The translations under genes were made by a program, and so were the position numbers. From Rhizobium sp. TH2 (GTDB lineage: Bacteria > Pseudomonadota > Alphaproteobacteria > Rhizobiales > Rhizobiaceae): a DNA stretch of 64,000 bases. The notes under the pieces were generated by a model that ran no database searches, was not told the DNA's origin, and saw nothing but the letters and a program-made list of their open reading frames with translations. Location: assembly GCF_024707525.1 (NCBI RefSeq), contig NZ_CP062231.1, forward strand, positions 4,278,001 to 4,342,000. The letters are read 5' to 3'. Shown piece by piece: positions 8,959 through 19,200 of this stretch (position 1 is the stretch's first letter; the number at the start of each line of letters is the position of its first letter).

Positions 8959-10464
8959 ATGACGCGTCAACACCCCTCGCCAGTCCGTATCCGCCGCCCG
9001 CTCGCCGCAGGGCTGGTCGCGGCGCATCTGGCGCTCGGCCTGGCGGGCGTTGCTTTCGCGCAATCCGCCGACGAGCAGAAAGTGGTCGAGGACCAGTTCC
9101 GCACCCAACCGGCCAACGAGCCTTCGACGACATCCTACGACCCGAATGCGGCCGATACTTCGGATGAGGCGGAACTTGCTGATGCACCGGTTAAGGATCG
9201 GATCGACACGTCGGGCATCGACTCGCCGATTACCGATCCCACCGAACTTCTCGACCAGGAGGCCTTGCAGGAGCTTCGCCGCCAGAACCTGCGGGAGAAT
9301 GCGGTGGACGGCTTGAAAGCAACGGCCGACGCGACGCGCAACGACGCACAGGGCATCAAGGTCGGCTCCTTCGTGCTTCGCCCGTCGCTCACCGAGTCGC
9401 TCGGCGCCGAACGCACGATAACAGGCAAGGACAGCACGACCCGCTATTACCTGCGCTCGGGACTCCAGGCATCGGCGACCTCGAACTGGTCGCTGCATCA
9501 GTTGAAGATCGATGCGGAAGGCACGTGGGACAAGACCTTCTCCGGCCCGCCGGACGACGATCCGGAAGGAAAAATCGAAGCGGAACTACGGCTCGACCTC
9601 ACCGATGAGATGACGGGCACCCTGAAGGCAGGCTATTCGCTGGAGCGCGAGGATATCAGCGATCCCAACGCCATTGCCAACGCCACCACGCAGTCCGATG
9701 TCGAGACTTATACCGCAAGTGCCGCGATAACACGCGACCTCGGCGTCTTGCGCACCACGGCGGGGCTGGAGTTCACCCGCTATGTCTATGGTCCGGCAGT
9801 GCTCAACAACGGCGACCTGCTTTCCCAGGCTGATCGGGACCGGAATACCGGCATTCTCCGTGGCCGCCTCGGTTACGAGCTTTCGCCGGCGCTTATTCCG
9901 TTCGTCGAAGCCGCCTACGGCCAGACGATCTATGACCAGCACAAGGATTCGCTCGGCTTCGTACGCGATGCGTCGGTCTATGCGCTGAAAACCGGTGTGG
10001 AGCTTGATCTCGGCGAGAAGTTCAAGGGCGAGCTTGCGGGCGGCTATACGGTCGCCGACTTCAACGATTCGGCGCTCAAGTCCATTTCCGCCGCGACGAT
10101 CGACGGCACCGCTATATGGTCGCCCCATCGCGGCACCGATCTCGCGCTCAACCTGAAAACTGAAATCGAGCCCTCGTCCACACCGGGCGCTTCGGGCGAT
10201 GTCGCCTATTCGGGAACCGCAATCCTCAGCCAGATCATCCTGCAGAACCTGACGGGCCAGATATCGAGCGGCCTCACGCTCCGTGACTATGAGGATCAGG
10301 ACACCGCCAGGCAAAGCGTCGTCACGCTCGGTACCGGTCTGACCTGGGGTATCTCCCGCTCGCTCGACCTCGTGACCGACGTCTCGTGGGAGAGCACAAG
10401 GCAGGATAACGTGGCGGACATGGATGTCTTCCGCGCCGGCATCGGCCTCACGTTGAAACGCTGA
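8959..10464 (+). CDS. Outer-membrane beta-barrel protein
   Basis: A 501-residue exported protein from the ATG at 8959. The signal peptide spans residues 1-35 (twin Arg then LAAGLVAAHLALGLAGVAFAQ). An acidic, low-complexity linker follows to about 130. The rest is built of alternating amphipathic strands and turns, as in the outer-membrane barrel family found beside exopolysaccharide genes in rhizobia (SFVLRPSLTESLGAE; LGRLGYE-like segments). Several longer starts (e.g. 8902) add a non-signal N-terminus and look less likely. It converges on galU with no gap. A role in envelope polysaccharide export is suggested only by that neighbour. Confidence 0.7.
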   Translation: MTRQHPSPVRIRRPLAAGLVAAHLALGLAGVAFAQSADEQKVVEDQFRTQPANEPSTTSYDPNAADTSDEAELADAPVKDRIDTSGIDSPITDPTELLDQEALQELRRQNLRENAVDGLKATADATRNDAQGIKVGSFVLRPSLTESLGAERTITGKDSTTRYYLRSGLQASATSNWSLHQLKIDAEGTWDKTFSGPPDDDPEGKIEAELRLDLTDEMTGTLKAGYSLEREDISDPNAIANATTQSDVETYTASAAITRDLGVLRTTAGLEFTRYVYGPAVLNNGDLLSQADRDRNTGILRGRLGYELSPALIPFVEAAYGQTIYDQHKDSLGFVRDASVYALKTGVELDLGEKFKGELAGGYTVADFNDSALKSISAATIDGTAIWSPHRGTDLALNLKTEIEPSSTPGASGDVAYSGTAILSQIILQNLTGQISSGLTLRDYEDQDTARQSVVTLGTGLTWGISRSLDLVTDVSWESTRQDNVADMDVFRAGIGLTLKR

Positions 10465-11349
10465 TTATTTCAGCGCCGCGACCAGCGCCTTGAGGTCCGC
10501 TTCCACCAGTCCCCGGATATCCGGGCGATCCAGCGCATAGGCGATATTGGCCATGATGAAGCCGTCCTTGGCGCCAGTGTCATAGGTCACGCCCTTGTAA
10601 TGATAGGCCGTGAAATCCTGTTGCTTGAGCAGTTTCAGCATGGCGTCGGTGATCTGGATCTCGTTTCCGGCACCGCGTTCCTGCGTCTCGAGGATATCGA
10701 AAATTTCCGGCTGCAGGATATAGCGGCCGTTGATGAAGAAGTTCGAAGGCTGCGTGCCTTTCGCCGGCTTCTCGACCATGCCGGTGATCCGGAAGCCGTC
10801 GCCGACCGTGTCGCCCCTTGCCACGATGCCGTAGCGATGGGCGAGTTCCGGCGCGCATTCTTCAACTGCGATCACATTGCCGCCGCTCACGGCATGCAGA
10901 TCCACCATGCCCCTGAGGCAGGCGATTTCGGATTTCATGATCATATCGGGCAGCAGGACCGCGAACGGTTCATGGCCGACGATGTCGCGCGCGCACCACA
11001 CGGCGTGCCCCAGCCCGAGCGGCTCCTGCTGGCGGGTGAAGCTCGTCGAGCCCGCCTTGGGCAGGATCGAGGAGAGAAGGTCGAGTTCCGCATTCTTGTT
11101 GCGAGCCTTCAGCGTCGATTCGAGCTCATACTGGATGTCGAAATAATCCTCGATGACGGCCTTGTTGCGGCCCGTCACGAAGACGAAATGCTCGATTCCG
11201 GCCTCGATCGCCTCTTCGACCACATATTGGATGACGGGCTTGTCGACGACCGTCATCATTTCCTTCGGCACCGCCTTGGTGGCTGGAAGAAACCGGGTTC
11301 CCAGGCCCGCGACAGGAAACACCGCCTTTTTTACCTTACCAGCCGTCAT
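10465..11349 (-). CDS. galU: UTP--glucose-1-phosphate uridylyltransferase
   Basis: GalU makes UDP-glucose, precursor of exopolysaccharide, cyclic glucans and LPS sugars. It has 294 residues from the ATG at 11349, which follows GGGAGA at 8 bases; a longer frame from 11376 lacks this spacing. Signatures include [19 protein letters not shown] (nucleotide-binding loop), [19 protein letters not shown], the GLGHAVWCA segment, AVLLPDMI and ITGMVEKP. Length and motif order are normal for the family. Confidence 0.95.
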   Translation of the reverse strand: MTAGKVKKAVFPVAGLGTRFLPATKAVPKEMMTVVDKPVIQYVVEEAIEAGIEHFVFVTGRNKAVIEDYFDIQYELESTLKARNKNAELDLLSSILPKAGSTSFTRQQEPLGLGHAVWCARDIVGHEPFAVLLPDMIMKSEIACLRGMVDLHAVSGGNVIAVEECAPELAHRYGIVARGDTVGDGFRITGMVEKPAKGTQPSNFFINGRYILQPEIFDILETQERGAGNEIQITDAMLKLLKQQDFTAYHYKGVTYDTGAKDGFIMANIAYALDRPDIRGLVEADLKALVAALK

Positions 11350-11506
11350 TATATTCTCCCGGATCGGAACCGACATTGTCGTGGATTCGCGCAGTAATAC
11401 ACGAATTCCTATTACTTTTTAAAAAGGTGACGCAAGTGGTTCGCCATGGTAAAGAATTTGTTGACTTCGTTTGGGTAAATTCTGTCTTCGACCATCCACA
11501 ACCGGA

Positions 11507-12736
11507 ATGAAGCCAATGCTGAAAAACCGCAAGACGATCCTGAAAACAAGCCTTCTGTCGATTTTCGCGGCAGCGAGCCTTTTCATCGCCTCTCCGGCGC
11601 ATGCCGACAAGGGTTTTGTGAAGTGGATCAACAGTTTCTACGCGACGGCCGCCAAGGCGGGCATCAGCAAATCGACTTATGTCGCAGCCTTCAAGGATGT
11701 GACGGAACCGGACCCGGAAGTGCTCCGCAAGGCCGATTATCAGCCCGAATTCAAGCACAAGATCTGGGATTATCTCGACGGCCGCGTGAACCCTTACACG
11801 GCCGGCGTCGGTCGGGACATGCTGCGCGAGCATGGCAAGACGCTGGCGGCTATCGAACGGCATTTCGGTGTCGACAAGCATGTTCTTCTGGCGATCTGGT
11901 CAATGGAGAGCAATTACGGCGCGGTGTTCGACAAACCCGACCGGCTGCACAATGTTCCCCGTGCCCTTGCGACGCTTGCCTATGCCGACCCGAAGCGAGG
12001 CAAATTCGCCCGCACGCAGCTCATCGCGGCCCTCAAGATTCTCGAACACGGCGATGTCGCACCGAAGTCGCTGACCGGCTCGTGGGCGGGCGCGATGGGC
12101 CATACCCAGTTCATCCCGACGAGCTACCTGATCTACGCCTATGACGCGGACGGCAACGGCAAGCGCGACATCTGGAATTCAATCCCTGATGCGCTGGCCA
12201 CATCGGCCAACCTTCTCAAGAGGAACGGCTGGCAGCCGGGCAAGACCTGGGGCTACGAGGTCAGGCTTCCTTCGTCCGCAGGCAAATACGAAGGCAAGAG
12301 CAAATCGCTCGCCGAGTGGCAGAAGCTCGGATTTGTCCGCCCTTCAGGCAAAGGCTTCAAAAATGGCAAGGACCGGGCAGTGCTGAAAATGCCGGCCGGC
12401 CCCAACGGCCCCGGCTTTCTCGTGACCAAGAACTTCTTTGTCATCAAGCGGTACAATGCCGCCGATTCCTACGCCATGGGCGTCGGCATGCTGGCTGACC
12501 AGATCGCCGGCTACAGCGGCGTGGCGCAGGCCTGGCCTCGCCCCAATGGTTCGCTCGATATCAAGCAGAAGTTCGAGCTTCAGGAACGCATGAAGACGCT
12601 CGGCTATTACGACGGCAAGATCGACGGCAACTTCGGCTCCGGTTCAAAAGCGGCGATCGAGGCGATCCAGAAGCAGCTCGGCATGGAACAGGACGGCGAA
12701 CCGTCCGAGGCTCTGCTCAAGGCCTTGCAGCGCTGA
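11507..12736 (+). CDS. Lytic murein transglycosylase, MltB/SltB family, with peptidoglycan-binding domain
   Basis: A periplasmic muramidase-like enzyme that cleaves glycan strands with 1,6-anhydro product formation, 409 residues. The signal peptide ends at AHADKGF. The SLT_2-type catalytic domain has the catalytic Glu in LLAIWSMESNYG (the family's A-W-x-x-E-S-N-F/Y-G motif), then RAQLIAALKI-like and GSWAGAMGHTQFIPTSY. The last ~65 residues are a PG_binding_1 module (LQERMKTLGYYDGKIDGNFG). There are ATGs at 11507 and 11516, and either could be used. The cytosolic-side N-terminus MKPMLKNRK is basic, as expected for a signal peptide. Confidence 0.9.
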   Translation: MKPMLKNRKTILKTSLLSIFAAASLFIASPAHADKGFVKWINSFYATAAKAGISKSTYVAAFKDVTEPDPEVLRKADYQPEFKHKIWDYLDGRVNPYTAGVGRDMLREHGKTLAAIERHFGVDKHVLLAIWSMESNYGAVFDKPDRLHNVPRALATLAYADPKRGKFARTQLIAALKILEHGDVAPKSLTGSWAGAMGHTQFIPTSYLIYAYDADGNGKRDIWNSIPDALATSANLLKRNGWQPGKTWGYEVRLPSSAGKYEGKSKSLAEWQKLGFVRPSGKGFKNGKDRAVLKMPAGPNGPGFLVTKNFFVIKRYNAADSYAMGVGMLADQIAGYSGVAQAWPRPNGSLDIKQKFELQERMKTLGYYDGKIDGNFGSGSKAAIEAIQKQLGMEQDGEPSEALLKALQR

Positions 12737-12761
12737 GCAGTCATCATCTATAATCGGAAGC

Positions 12762-12790
12762 GGGCCGGATTAGTCCGGCCCTTTCTTTTT
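12762..12790 (+). terminator. Rho-independent terminator after the transglycosylase gene
   Basis: GGGCCGGA (12762-12769) pairs with TCCGGCCC (12774-12781) across the loop TTAG and is followed by TTTCTTTTT. It lies 26 bases after the stop codon. Confidence 0.85.
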
Positions 12791-12807
12791 CGTGGAGTGC
12801 GGAACCG

Positions 12808-14001
12808 ATGATGCTGATCGTTACGCGAAGCCACCGTGCCGGCCTTGTCACGAAATGCCTGCTGCCGCTGCTGGCGGCCGCCTTCCTCATTCTCGACCCT
12901 GCCTTCAACTATTCCGGTGTGGCCCATGCGCAGGAAGTTCGCGAACGCCGCTCGATCATCGACATGATCTTCCGGCCCAACCGCAGGAAGAAGGTCACCA
13001 ACGCCAACACCTCGGTGATTCGCGTGAAGCGGCCGCGCCGCAAGAAGAGCAAGACCACCAGCGATCCAGCCGTAACGGGCGCCGAGATCGAGATCGCCAA
13101 GCTGCCGGAAGCCAAGAAGGTCATGGTGATTGGTGATTTCATGGGCAGCGCGCTGGCCGATGGCCTGGAAGTCGCTTTCGCACCCGATGCCGGCATCATC
13201 ATCGAAACGCGCACCGACGGCTCGTCCGGCCTCGTCCGCACCGACCATCTCGACTGGCCGCAGACGCTGACCACCTATGTCGGAGAGGTGAAGCCCGCAG
13301 TGATCGTCATCATGCTCGGTGCCAATGACCGCCAGCAGATGAGCGTCAACGGCAAGAAGGAGAAATACCAGACGGAGGCCTGGAATGCCGAATATGAGAA
13401 GCGCATCGCGGCGATTATCGAGATCGCCAAGCAGAACAAGACACCGTTCCTGTGGGTTGGCCTGCCCGCGTTCTCCTCGCCATCCCTCAGTGCTGATGCC
13501 GCGATCCTGAACAATCTCTATCGCGTCAAATCGGAAACGGCAGGTGGCGAATTCATCGATATCTGGGACGGTTTTGCCGACGAGAATGGCAAGTTCATCG
13601 CGTCCGGTTCCGACATGAATGGGCAGCCGGTTCGCCTGCGCGGCTCGGACGGTTTGAGCTTTACCAAAGCCGGCAAGCGCAAGGTCGCCTTCTATGTCGA
13701 AAAATCGATCCGTAAACTGATCGGCGTGGGCGTGCCCGCGATTTCGCAGCTCAATCCGGCCGGGACGATCGACAGCAAGGCGACGTCACCGACGATCACC
13801 AATATCGTGGCCGTGCCGCCGATCAGCTTGGTCGATCCGGAACTCGACGGCAGCAGCCAGCTTCTGGACCAGGCTTCGGTTCCCAAGGCCAGCGGCATCA
13901 CACCGCGTGACAAGCTGATCGAGAAGGGCGAGACCGTCGACGCGCCCGAGGGACGGGTCGATGACTTCAAATGGAAGCCGATCGCCAAGCCCGCGGGCTG
14001 A
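12808..14001 (+). CDS. DUF459 (SGNH-hydrolase-fold) periplasmic protein
   Basis: A 397-residue exported protein; the hydrophobic stretch LLPLLAAAFLILDPAF then VAHAQ is a signal peptide. The DUF459 domain carries VMVIGDFMGSALADGL (equivalent to the SGNH block I, with Asp where Ser is common), VIVIMLGANDRQ (block with the conserved Asn) and a C-terminal GLSFTKAGKRKVAFYVE (in place of the His block). The conserved GDS Ser appears as GDF here, so catalytic activity is uncertain. Such proteins often neighbour lytic transglycosylases in rhizobia, which fits a cell-wall or polysaccharide role (inference). Confidence 0.8.
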   Translation: MMLIVTRSHRAGLVTKCLLPLLAAAFLILDPAFNYSGVAHAQEVRERRSIIDMIFRPNRRKKVTNANTSVIRVKRPRRKKSKTTSDPAVTGAEIEIAKLPEAKKVMVIGDFMGSALADGLEVAFAPDAGIIIETRTDGSSGLVRTDHLDWPQTLTTYVGEVKPAVIVIMLGANDRQQMSVNGKKEKYQTEAWNAEYEKRIAAIIEIAKQNKTPFLWVGLPAFSSPSLSADAAILNNLYRVKSETAGGEFIDIWDGFADENGKFIASGSDMNGQPVRLRGSDGLSFTKAGKRKVAFYVEKSIRKLIGVGVPAISQLNPAGTIDSKATSPTITNIVAVPPISLVDPELDGSSQLLDQASVPKASGITPRDKLIEKGETVDAPEGRVDDFKWKPIAKPAG

Positions 14002-14010
14002 ACGAAAAAT

Positions 14011-14027
14011 GCCCCGGAAACCGGGGC
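14011..14027. terminator. Bidirectional hairpin between the DUF459 gene and gltD
   Basis: GCCCCGG-AAA-CCGGGGC forms a 7-bp GC stem 9 bases after the DUF459 stop and 24 bases beyond the gltD stop. AAAA upstream reads as a T-run on the minus strand, so it could serve both convergent transcripts. Confidence 0.6.
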
Positions 14028-14051
14028 ACTCATTCGTGAAAGACAGACAAC

Positions 14052-15506
14052 TTATCGCGGCAGCGTGGTGGCACCCATCAACGCCTCATCGATCGCGCGT
14101 GCGGCCTGGCGACCCTCGCGGATGGCCCAGACGACCAGCGACTGGCCCCGGCGCACATCGCCTGCGGTCCACAGCTTGTCCACCGACGTCTTGTAGTCGT
14201 CATCGTTGGCGACGACATTGGTCGAACCGCGCCGATCCGTGTTGAGCGCCAGCGCGTCGCCCATGTCCTTGAGAACGCTATCGGTGAACGGACCACGGAA
14301 GCCGATCGCGATAAAGGCGAGGTCGGCCTTGATGATGAAATCCGTGCCCTCGATCGGACGGCGACGCTCATCCACCTGGCAGCACTTCACGCCCGTCAGG
14401 ATGCCGTCTTCGCCGACGAATTCGAGCGTCGCTGCCTGGAATTCACGCACGGCGCCCTCTGCCTGCGAGGATGACGTGCGCATCTTGGTGGCCCAGAACG
14501 GCCAGATCGCGAGCTTGTCTTCCTTCTCGGGCGGCTGCGGACGGATGTCGAGCTGGGTCACGCGCACGGCGCCTTGACGGAAGGCGGTGCCGACGCAGTC
14601 CGATGCGGTATCGCCACCGCCGACCACGACGACGTGCTTGCCGCCCGCCACGATCGGCGCGGAAGGCCAGCCGACGCTGTCGATATTCTCGCGACCTAGG
14701 CGGCGATTCTGCTGCACGAGATAGGGCATGGCGTCATGCACGCCGGCGAATTCGACGCCCGGAATGCCGGCATCGCGCGGAGTTTCCGAACCGCCGCAAT
14801 AGAGCACGGCATCGTAATCGGCGAGCAGCTTTTCCATCGGCATGTCGACGCCGACATTGACGCCGCAATGGAATGTCACGCCCTCGCCGCGCATCTGGTC
14901 GGCGCGGCGGTCGATGAAGTTCTTCTCCATCTTGAAATCAGGAATGCCGTAGCGCAGCAGGCCACCCGGACGGCTCTCGCGTTCATAGACATCGACATTG
15001 TGACCCGCGCGGGCCAATTGCTGCGCAGCCGCCATGCCGGCAGGCCCGGAGCCGATCACGGCAACCGACTTGCCGGTCTTGATGGTCGCCGGCTGCGGCA
15101 CGATATAGCCCATCTCATAGGCCCGGTCGGCAATTGCCTGCTCGACGGTCTTGATGGCGACCGGGCTATCCTCGAGGTTCAGCGTGCAGGCTTCCTCGCA
15201 GGGCGCCGGACAGACACGGCCGGTGAATTCCGGGAAATTGTTGGTCGAATGCAGGTTACGGATCGCCTCTTCCCACTTGCCGTTGAAGACCAGGTCGTTC
15301 CAGTCGGGAATCTGGTTATGCACCGGGCAGCCGGTCGGGCCATGGCAGAAGGGAATGCCGCAATCCATGCAGCGGGCGGCCTGTTTCTCCACTTCCTGAT
15401 CCGACATCGGAATGGTGAATTCGCGGAAATGGCGAATCCGGTCCGAGGCGGGCTGATACTTGCCAACCTGCCTGTCGATCTCAAGAAATCCAGTTACCTT
15501 GCCCAT
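14052..15506 (-). CDS. gltD: Glutamate synthase (NADPH), small subunit
   Basis: The beta subunit supplies electrons from NADPH to GltB in the GOGAT reaction. Its 484 residues are typical. N-terminal cysteines for [4Fe-4S] clusters appear in [20 protein letters not shown] and [14 protein letters not shown]. The FAD-binding GxGxxG is [21 protein letters not shown]; the NADPH site is [17 protein letters not shown]. It shares strand with gltB but is separated from it by a vapBC pair and about 0.76 kb, which is unusual for a gltBD operon. A possible consequence is a separate promoter or read-through. Confidence 0.96.
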   Translation of the reverse strand: MGKVTGFLEIDRQVGKYQPASDRIRHFREFTIPMSDQEVEKQAARCMDCGIPFCHGPTGCPVHNQIPDWNDLVFNGKWEEAIRNLHSTNNFPEFTGRVCPAPCEEACTLNLEDSPVAIKTVEQAIADRAYEMGYIVPQPATIKTGKSVAVIGSGPAGMAAAQQLARAGHNVDVYERESRPGGLLRYGIPDFKMEKNFIDRRADQMRGEGVTFHCGVNVGVDMPMEKLLADYDAVLYCGGSETPRDAGIPGVEFAGVHDAMPYLVQQNRRLGRENIDSVGWPSAPIVAGGKHVVVVGGGDTASDCVGTAFRQGAVRVTQLDIRPQPPEKEDKLAIWPFWATKMRTSSSQAEGAVREFQAATLEFVGEDGILTGVKCCQVDERRRPIEGTDFIIKADLAFIAIGFRGPFTDSVLKDMGDALALNTDRRGSTNVVANDDDYKTSVDKLWTAGDVRRGQSLVVWAIREGRQAARAIDEALMGATTLPR

Positions 15507-15543
15507 CGTCCCTGCCTGTTCTCTACACCGCCGGAATCCGGCA

Positions 15544-15939
15544 CTACTTCAACCAATTCTCAACTTTTAATCCCGGCACGCGGGAGAACTCGCCTTCATT
15601 CGCCGTCACAAGTACCGCATCAAGTGCCAAAGCATGCGCGGCGATCCATAGATCGTTGGGCCCGATGTTCTTCCCCTGTCTCAGAGCCAGTCTGATCTCA
15701 CCATAGTGTTTATCACCCGGCATGGTGAACGGAGCCACAAAAAGCCGCCTCGTGACGTTCGATACTTTTTGCGTGAGTTCCTCGGAGCCTTTCTTCTTTA
15801 CTCCATACCAGATCTCTGCGTGGACAAAAATGCTAGTGAAAACATTAGCTTCATCCATCTCAACGAGCTTAAGAAAGACCTTTCCTTGCGGCTCGTAAAC
15901 AATGGCGGAGATCATATTCGTATCGAGCATGTACCTCAT
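15544..15939 (-). CDS. vapC: VapC-type PIN-domain toxin (endoribonuclease)
   Basis: A 131-residue PIN-domain protein. The acidic metal-binding set is visible: Asp6 in MLDTNMI, Glu42 in HAEIWYG, and Asp96 in PNDLWIAAHALALD; TANEGEF at 112-118 stands where the fourth acidic residue usually sits (Asn114). Family members are site-specific RNases neutralised by the cognate antitoxin. Its start overlaps the end of the antitoxin gene by 4 bases. Typical length for VapC. Confidence 0.92.
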   Translation of the reverse strand: MRYMLDTNMISAIVYEPQGKVFLKLVEMDEANVFTSIFVHAEIWYGVKKKGSEELTQKVSNVTRRLFVAPFTMPGDKHYGEIRLALRQGKNIGPNDLWIAAHALALDAVLVTANEGEFSRVPGLKVENWLK

Positions 15940-16211
15940 GGCAAATCGATTTCATCCAGCGGTGCCAATCCGTCATCATCGGGCAGGAAAGCCTCCCCGT
16001 TCCATGGCTCGGCAGTCTTAAGATAATCGACAAGGCCTGACGTCTCGCCGGCTCGCATCAGAATTGAACCGTCCGGTTGTTGGCTCATGACGACAGTCTT
16101 GCTTGCAAATTCGAACTCCTTTGGAATTCTGATTGCACGGCTTCGACCGTTGTTGAACACGTTGACAGTAATCCCTTCCGAATCCTCACCGATCTGCGTG
16201 TGTTCATTCAT
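15936..16211 (-). CDS. vapB: VapB-type antitoxin (AbrB/MazE fold)
   Basis: A 91-residue protein from the ATG at 16211, which follows GGAGG at good distance; an upstream in-frame ATG lies inside the operator. The N-terminal half has the AbrB/SpoVT-like DNA-binding pattern (VNVFNNGRSRAIRIPKEFEF). The C-terminal half is acidic with WNGEAFLPDDDG, as expected for the part that wraps the toxin. It is the first gene of the pair, coupled to vapC by a 4-base overlap. Confidence 0.92.
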   Translation of the reverse strand: MNEHTQIGEDSEGITVNVFNNGRSRAIRIPKEFEFASKTVVMSQQPDGSILMRAGETSGLVDYLKTAEPWNGEAFLPDDDGLAPLDEIDLP

Positions 16212-16219
16212 TGCAGCCT

Positions 16220-16258
16220 CCATCATTGTGATATGACATTGACATATCACAATGATGG
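16220..16258. promoter_or_regulatory. 16-bp inverted-repeat operator upstream of vapBC
   Basis: CCATCATTGTGATATG (16220-16235) is exactly inverted at 16243-16258 with a 7-base spacer. It ends 9 bases before the vapB start and sits between vapB and the gltB stop (16271). Position and symmetry fit autoregulation by the VapBC complex. Confidence 0.75.
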
Positions 16259-16270
16259 TCTTTCGACAAT

Positions 16271-19200
16271 CTACTCCGCCGCCTCCTGCATTTTCAGCCG
16301 CTCCATGTCCTCAAGCGCGCGCCGGTACTCGACCGGCATCACCTTGCGGAATTTCGGCCGGAAGGCGACCCAATTGTCGAGGATCTCCTTGGCGCGGGTG
16401 GAGCCGGTATAGTGTGCATGATTGGAGATCAGCTGGAACAGCCGCTCCTCGTCATGCCGCGTCATGTCGCCGGATACATCGACCATGCCCATATGGGCGA
16501 TGTCGCCGCCGTGATGGTGCAGTTTTTCGAGGAGTTCATCCTCTTCCGGCACCGGCTGCAATTCGACCATCGCCATGTTGCATCGGCGTGCGAAATCGCC
16601 GCTCTCGTCGAGCACATAGGCCACGCCACCGGACATGCCGGCCGCGAAGTTGCGGCCCGTCTCGCCGATCACGACGACGACTCCGCCGGTCATGTACTCA
16701 CAACCATGGTCGCCGACGCCTTCGACGACCGCGACCGCGCCCGAATTGCGGACGGCGAAACGCTCGCCGGCCACGCCACGGAAGTAGCACTCGCCGGTCG
16801 TCGCGCCATAGAGTACGGTGTTGCCGACGATGATCGAGTTTTCAGCGACGATCCTCGAATTCTCGGCCGGCCGAATGATGATACGGCCGCCCGAAAGACC
16901 CTTGCCGACATAGTCGTTGCCGTCGCCCTCGAGATCGAAGGTGATGCCGCGCGCGAGGAAGGCACCAAAGGACTGACCCGCCGTGCCCTTGAGCTTGACG
17001 GTGATCGTGTCGTCCTTGAGGCCCTTCTGGCCGTAACGCTTGGCGACTTCGCCAGACAGCATCGCGCCCGCCGAGCGATCGACGTTCTTGATCACGGCTT
17101 CGATCACCATGGGCTGCTTGGTTTCGAGCGCCGGCATGGCGCCCGCGATCAGTTCGCGGTCGAGGATGTCATGGATCGGATGGCTCTGGCGCTCGGTCCA
17201 GTGCGTCGCTTCCACCGGTGCATCGACCTTGTGGAACAGGCGCGTGAAGTCGAGCCCCTTGGCCTTCCAATGGCTGATCGACTCGTTCTTCTCGAGATAT
17301 TCCGAGCGCCCGACGATTTCGTTGAGGCTCCTGAAGCCCATCGCCGCGAGGATTTCCCTCACATCGTTGGCGACGAAGAAGAAGTAGTTGATCACATGCT
17401 CGGGCAGGCCCTTGAAGCGCTTCCTGAGCACCGGATCCTGGGTGGCGACGCCAACCGGACAGGTGTTGAGATGGCACTTGCGCATCATGATGCAACCCGC
17501 CGCGATCAGCGGCGCGGTCGAGAAGCCGAACTCGTCGGCACCGAGCAGCGCACCGATAATGACATCGCGGCCCGTCTTCAGGCCACCATCGACCTGCAGC
17601 GCCACGCGGCTGCGCAGGCCATTGAGCACCAGCGTCTGCTGGGTCTCGGCGAGGCCGATTTCCCATGGGCTACCCGCGTGCTTGAGCGACGTCAGAGGCG
17701 ACGCACCCGTGCCGCCGTCATAGCCGGAGATCGTGATGTGGTCGGCGCGCGCCTTGGCGACGCCGGCGGCAACCGTGCCGACACCGACTTCCGAGACGAG
17801 CTTGACCGAGATATCGGCGGCCGGATTGACGTTCTTCAGGTCGAAAATCAGCTGCGCCAGATCCTCGATCGAATAGATGTCATGATGCGGCGGCGGCGAG
17901 ATCAGGCCGACGCCAGGCGTCGAATGCCGGGTCTTGGCGATCGTCGCATCGACCTTGTGGCCGGGCAGCTGGCCGCCCTCGCCGGGTTTGGCGCCCTGCG
18001 CAACCTTGATCTGCAGCACATCGGCATTGACGAGATATTCCGTCGTCACGCCGAAGCGGCCTGATGCGACCTGCTTGATCGCCGAGCGTTCGAGCGGGAT
18101 CGAGCCGTCGAGTTTCGGCATATAGCGCTCGGATTCCTCGCCGCCCTCGCCGGTGTTGGATTTGCCGCCGATCTTGTTCATGGCGATCGCCAGCGTCGTA
18201 TGCGCCTCGCGGCTGATCGAACCGAAGGACATCGCACCCGTGGCAAAACGACGGACGATGTCGGCAGCCGGCTCGACTTCGGAAACATCGATCGGCGCGC
18301 GGCCGATCGCGTCCGCCATCTTCACGGTGAAAAGGCCACGCGGCGAGTTCATCCGCACCGACGAGGTGTTCACCAGTCGCGCGAATTCCTTGTAGCGATC
18401 CTCGGCATTGCCGCGCACGGCATGCTGAAGCTCGGCCACCACATCGGGCGTCCACGAATGCGCCTCGCCGCGCATGCGGTAGGCATATTCACCGCCGATA
18501 TCGAGCGTGCTGGCCAGGATCGGATCGCGGCCGAAAGCCGACGTGTGGCGGCTGAGGGTTTCCCTCGCAACTTCATCGAGGCCGACGCCTTCGATCATCG
18601 TCGCGGTGCCGAAGAAGAACTTGTCGACGAATTCGGTCGACAGGCCCACGGCGTCGAAGATCTGCGCGCCGCAATAGGACTGGTAGGTCGAAATGCCCAT
18701 CTTCGACATGACCTTGAGGATGCCCTTGCCCACCGCCTTGATGTAACGGTAGACGACTTCATCGTCGGAGACTTCCTTCGGGAATTCGCCCCGCTTGTGC
18801 ATGTCGATCAGCGTATCGAATGCCAGGTACGGGTTGATCGCCTCGGCGCCGTATCCCGCCAAGCAGCAGAAGTGATGGATCTCGCGCGGCTCGCCCGATT
18901 CCACCACGATGCCGACCGAGGTGCGCAGACCCTTGCGGATCAGGTAGTTGTGGACGGCAGCGGTGGCGAGCAGCGCCGGGATCGCAATACGGTCCGGTCC
19001 AAGCTGGCGGTCGGAGAGCACGATGATGTTGTAGCCGCTGCGGACAGCAGCTTCCGAACGCTCGCAGAGCCGGTCGAGCATTTCAGGCATGGCTTCGGCG
19101 CCGCGCTCCACCGCATAGGTGAAGTCGAGCGTCTTGGTGTCGAAACGATCCTCGGTATGGCCGATCGAGCGGATTTTCTCGAGATCGCCATTGGTCAGGA

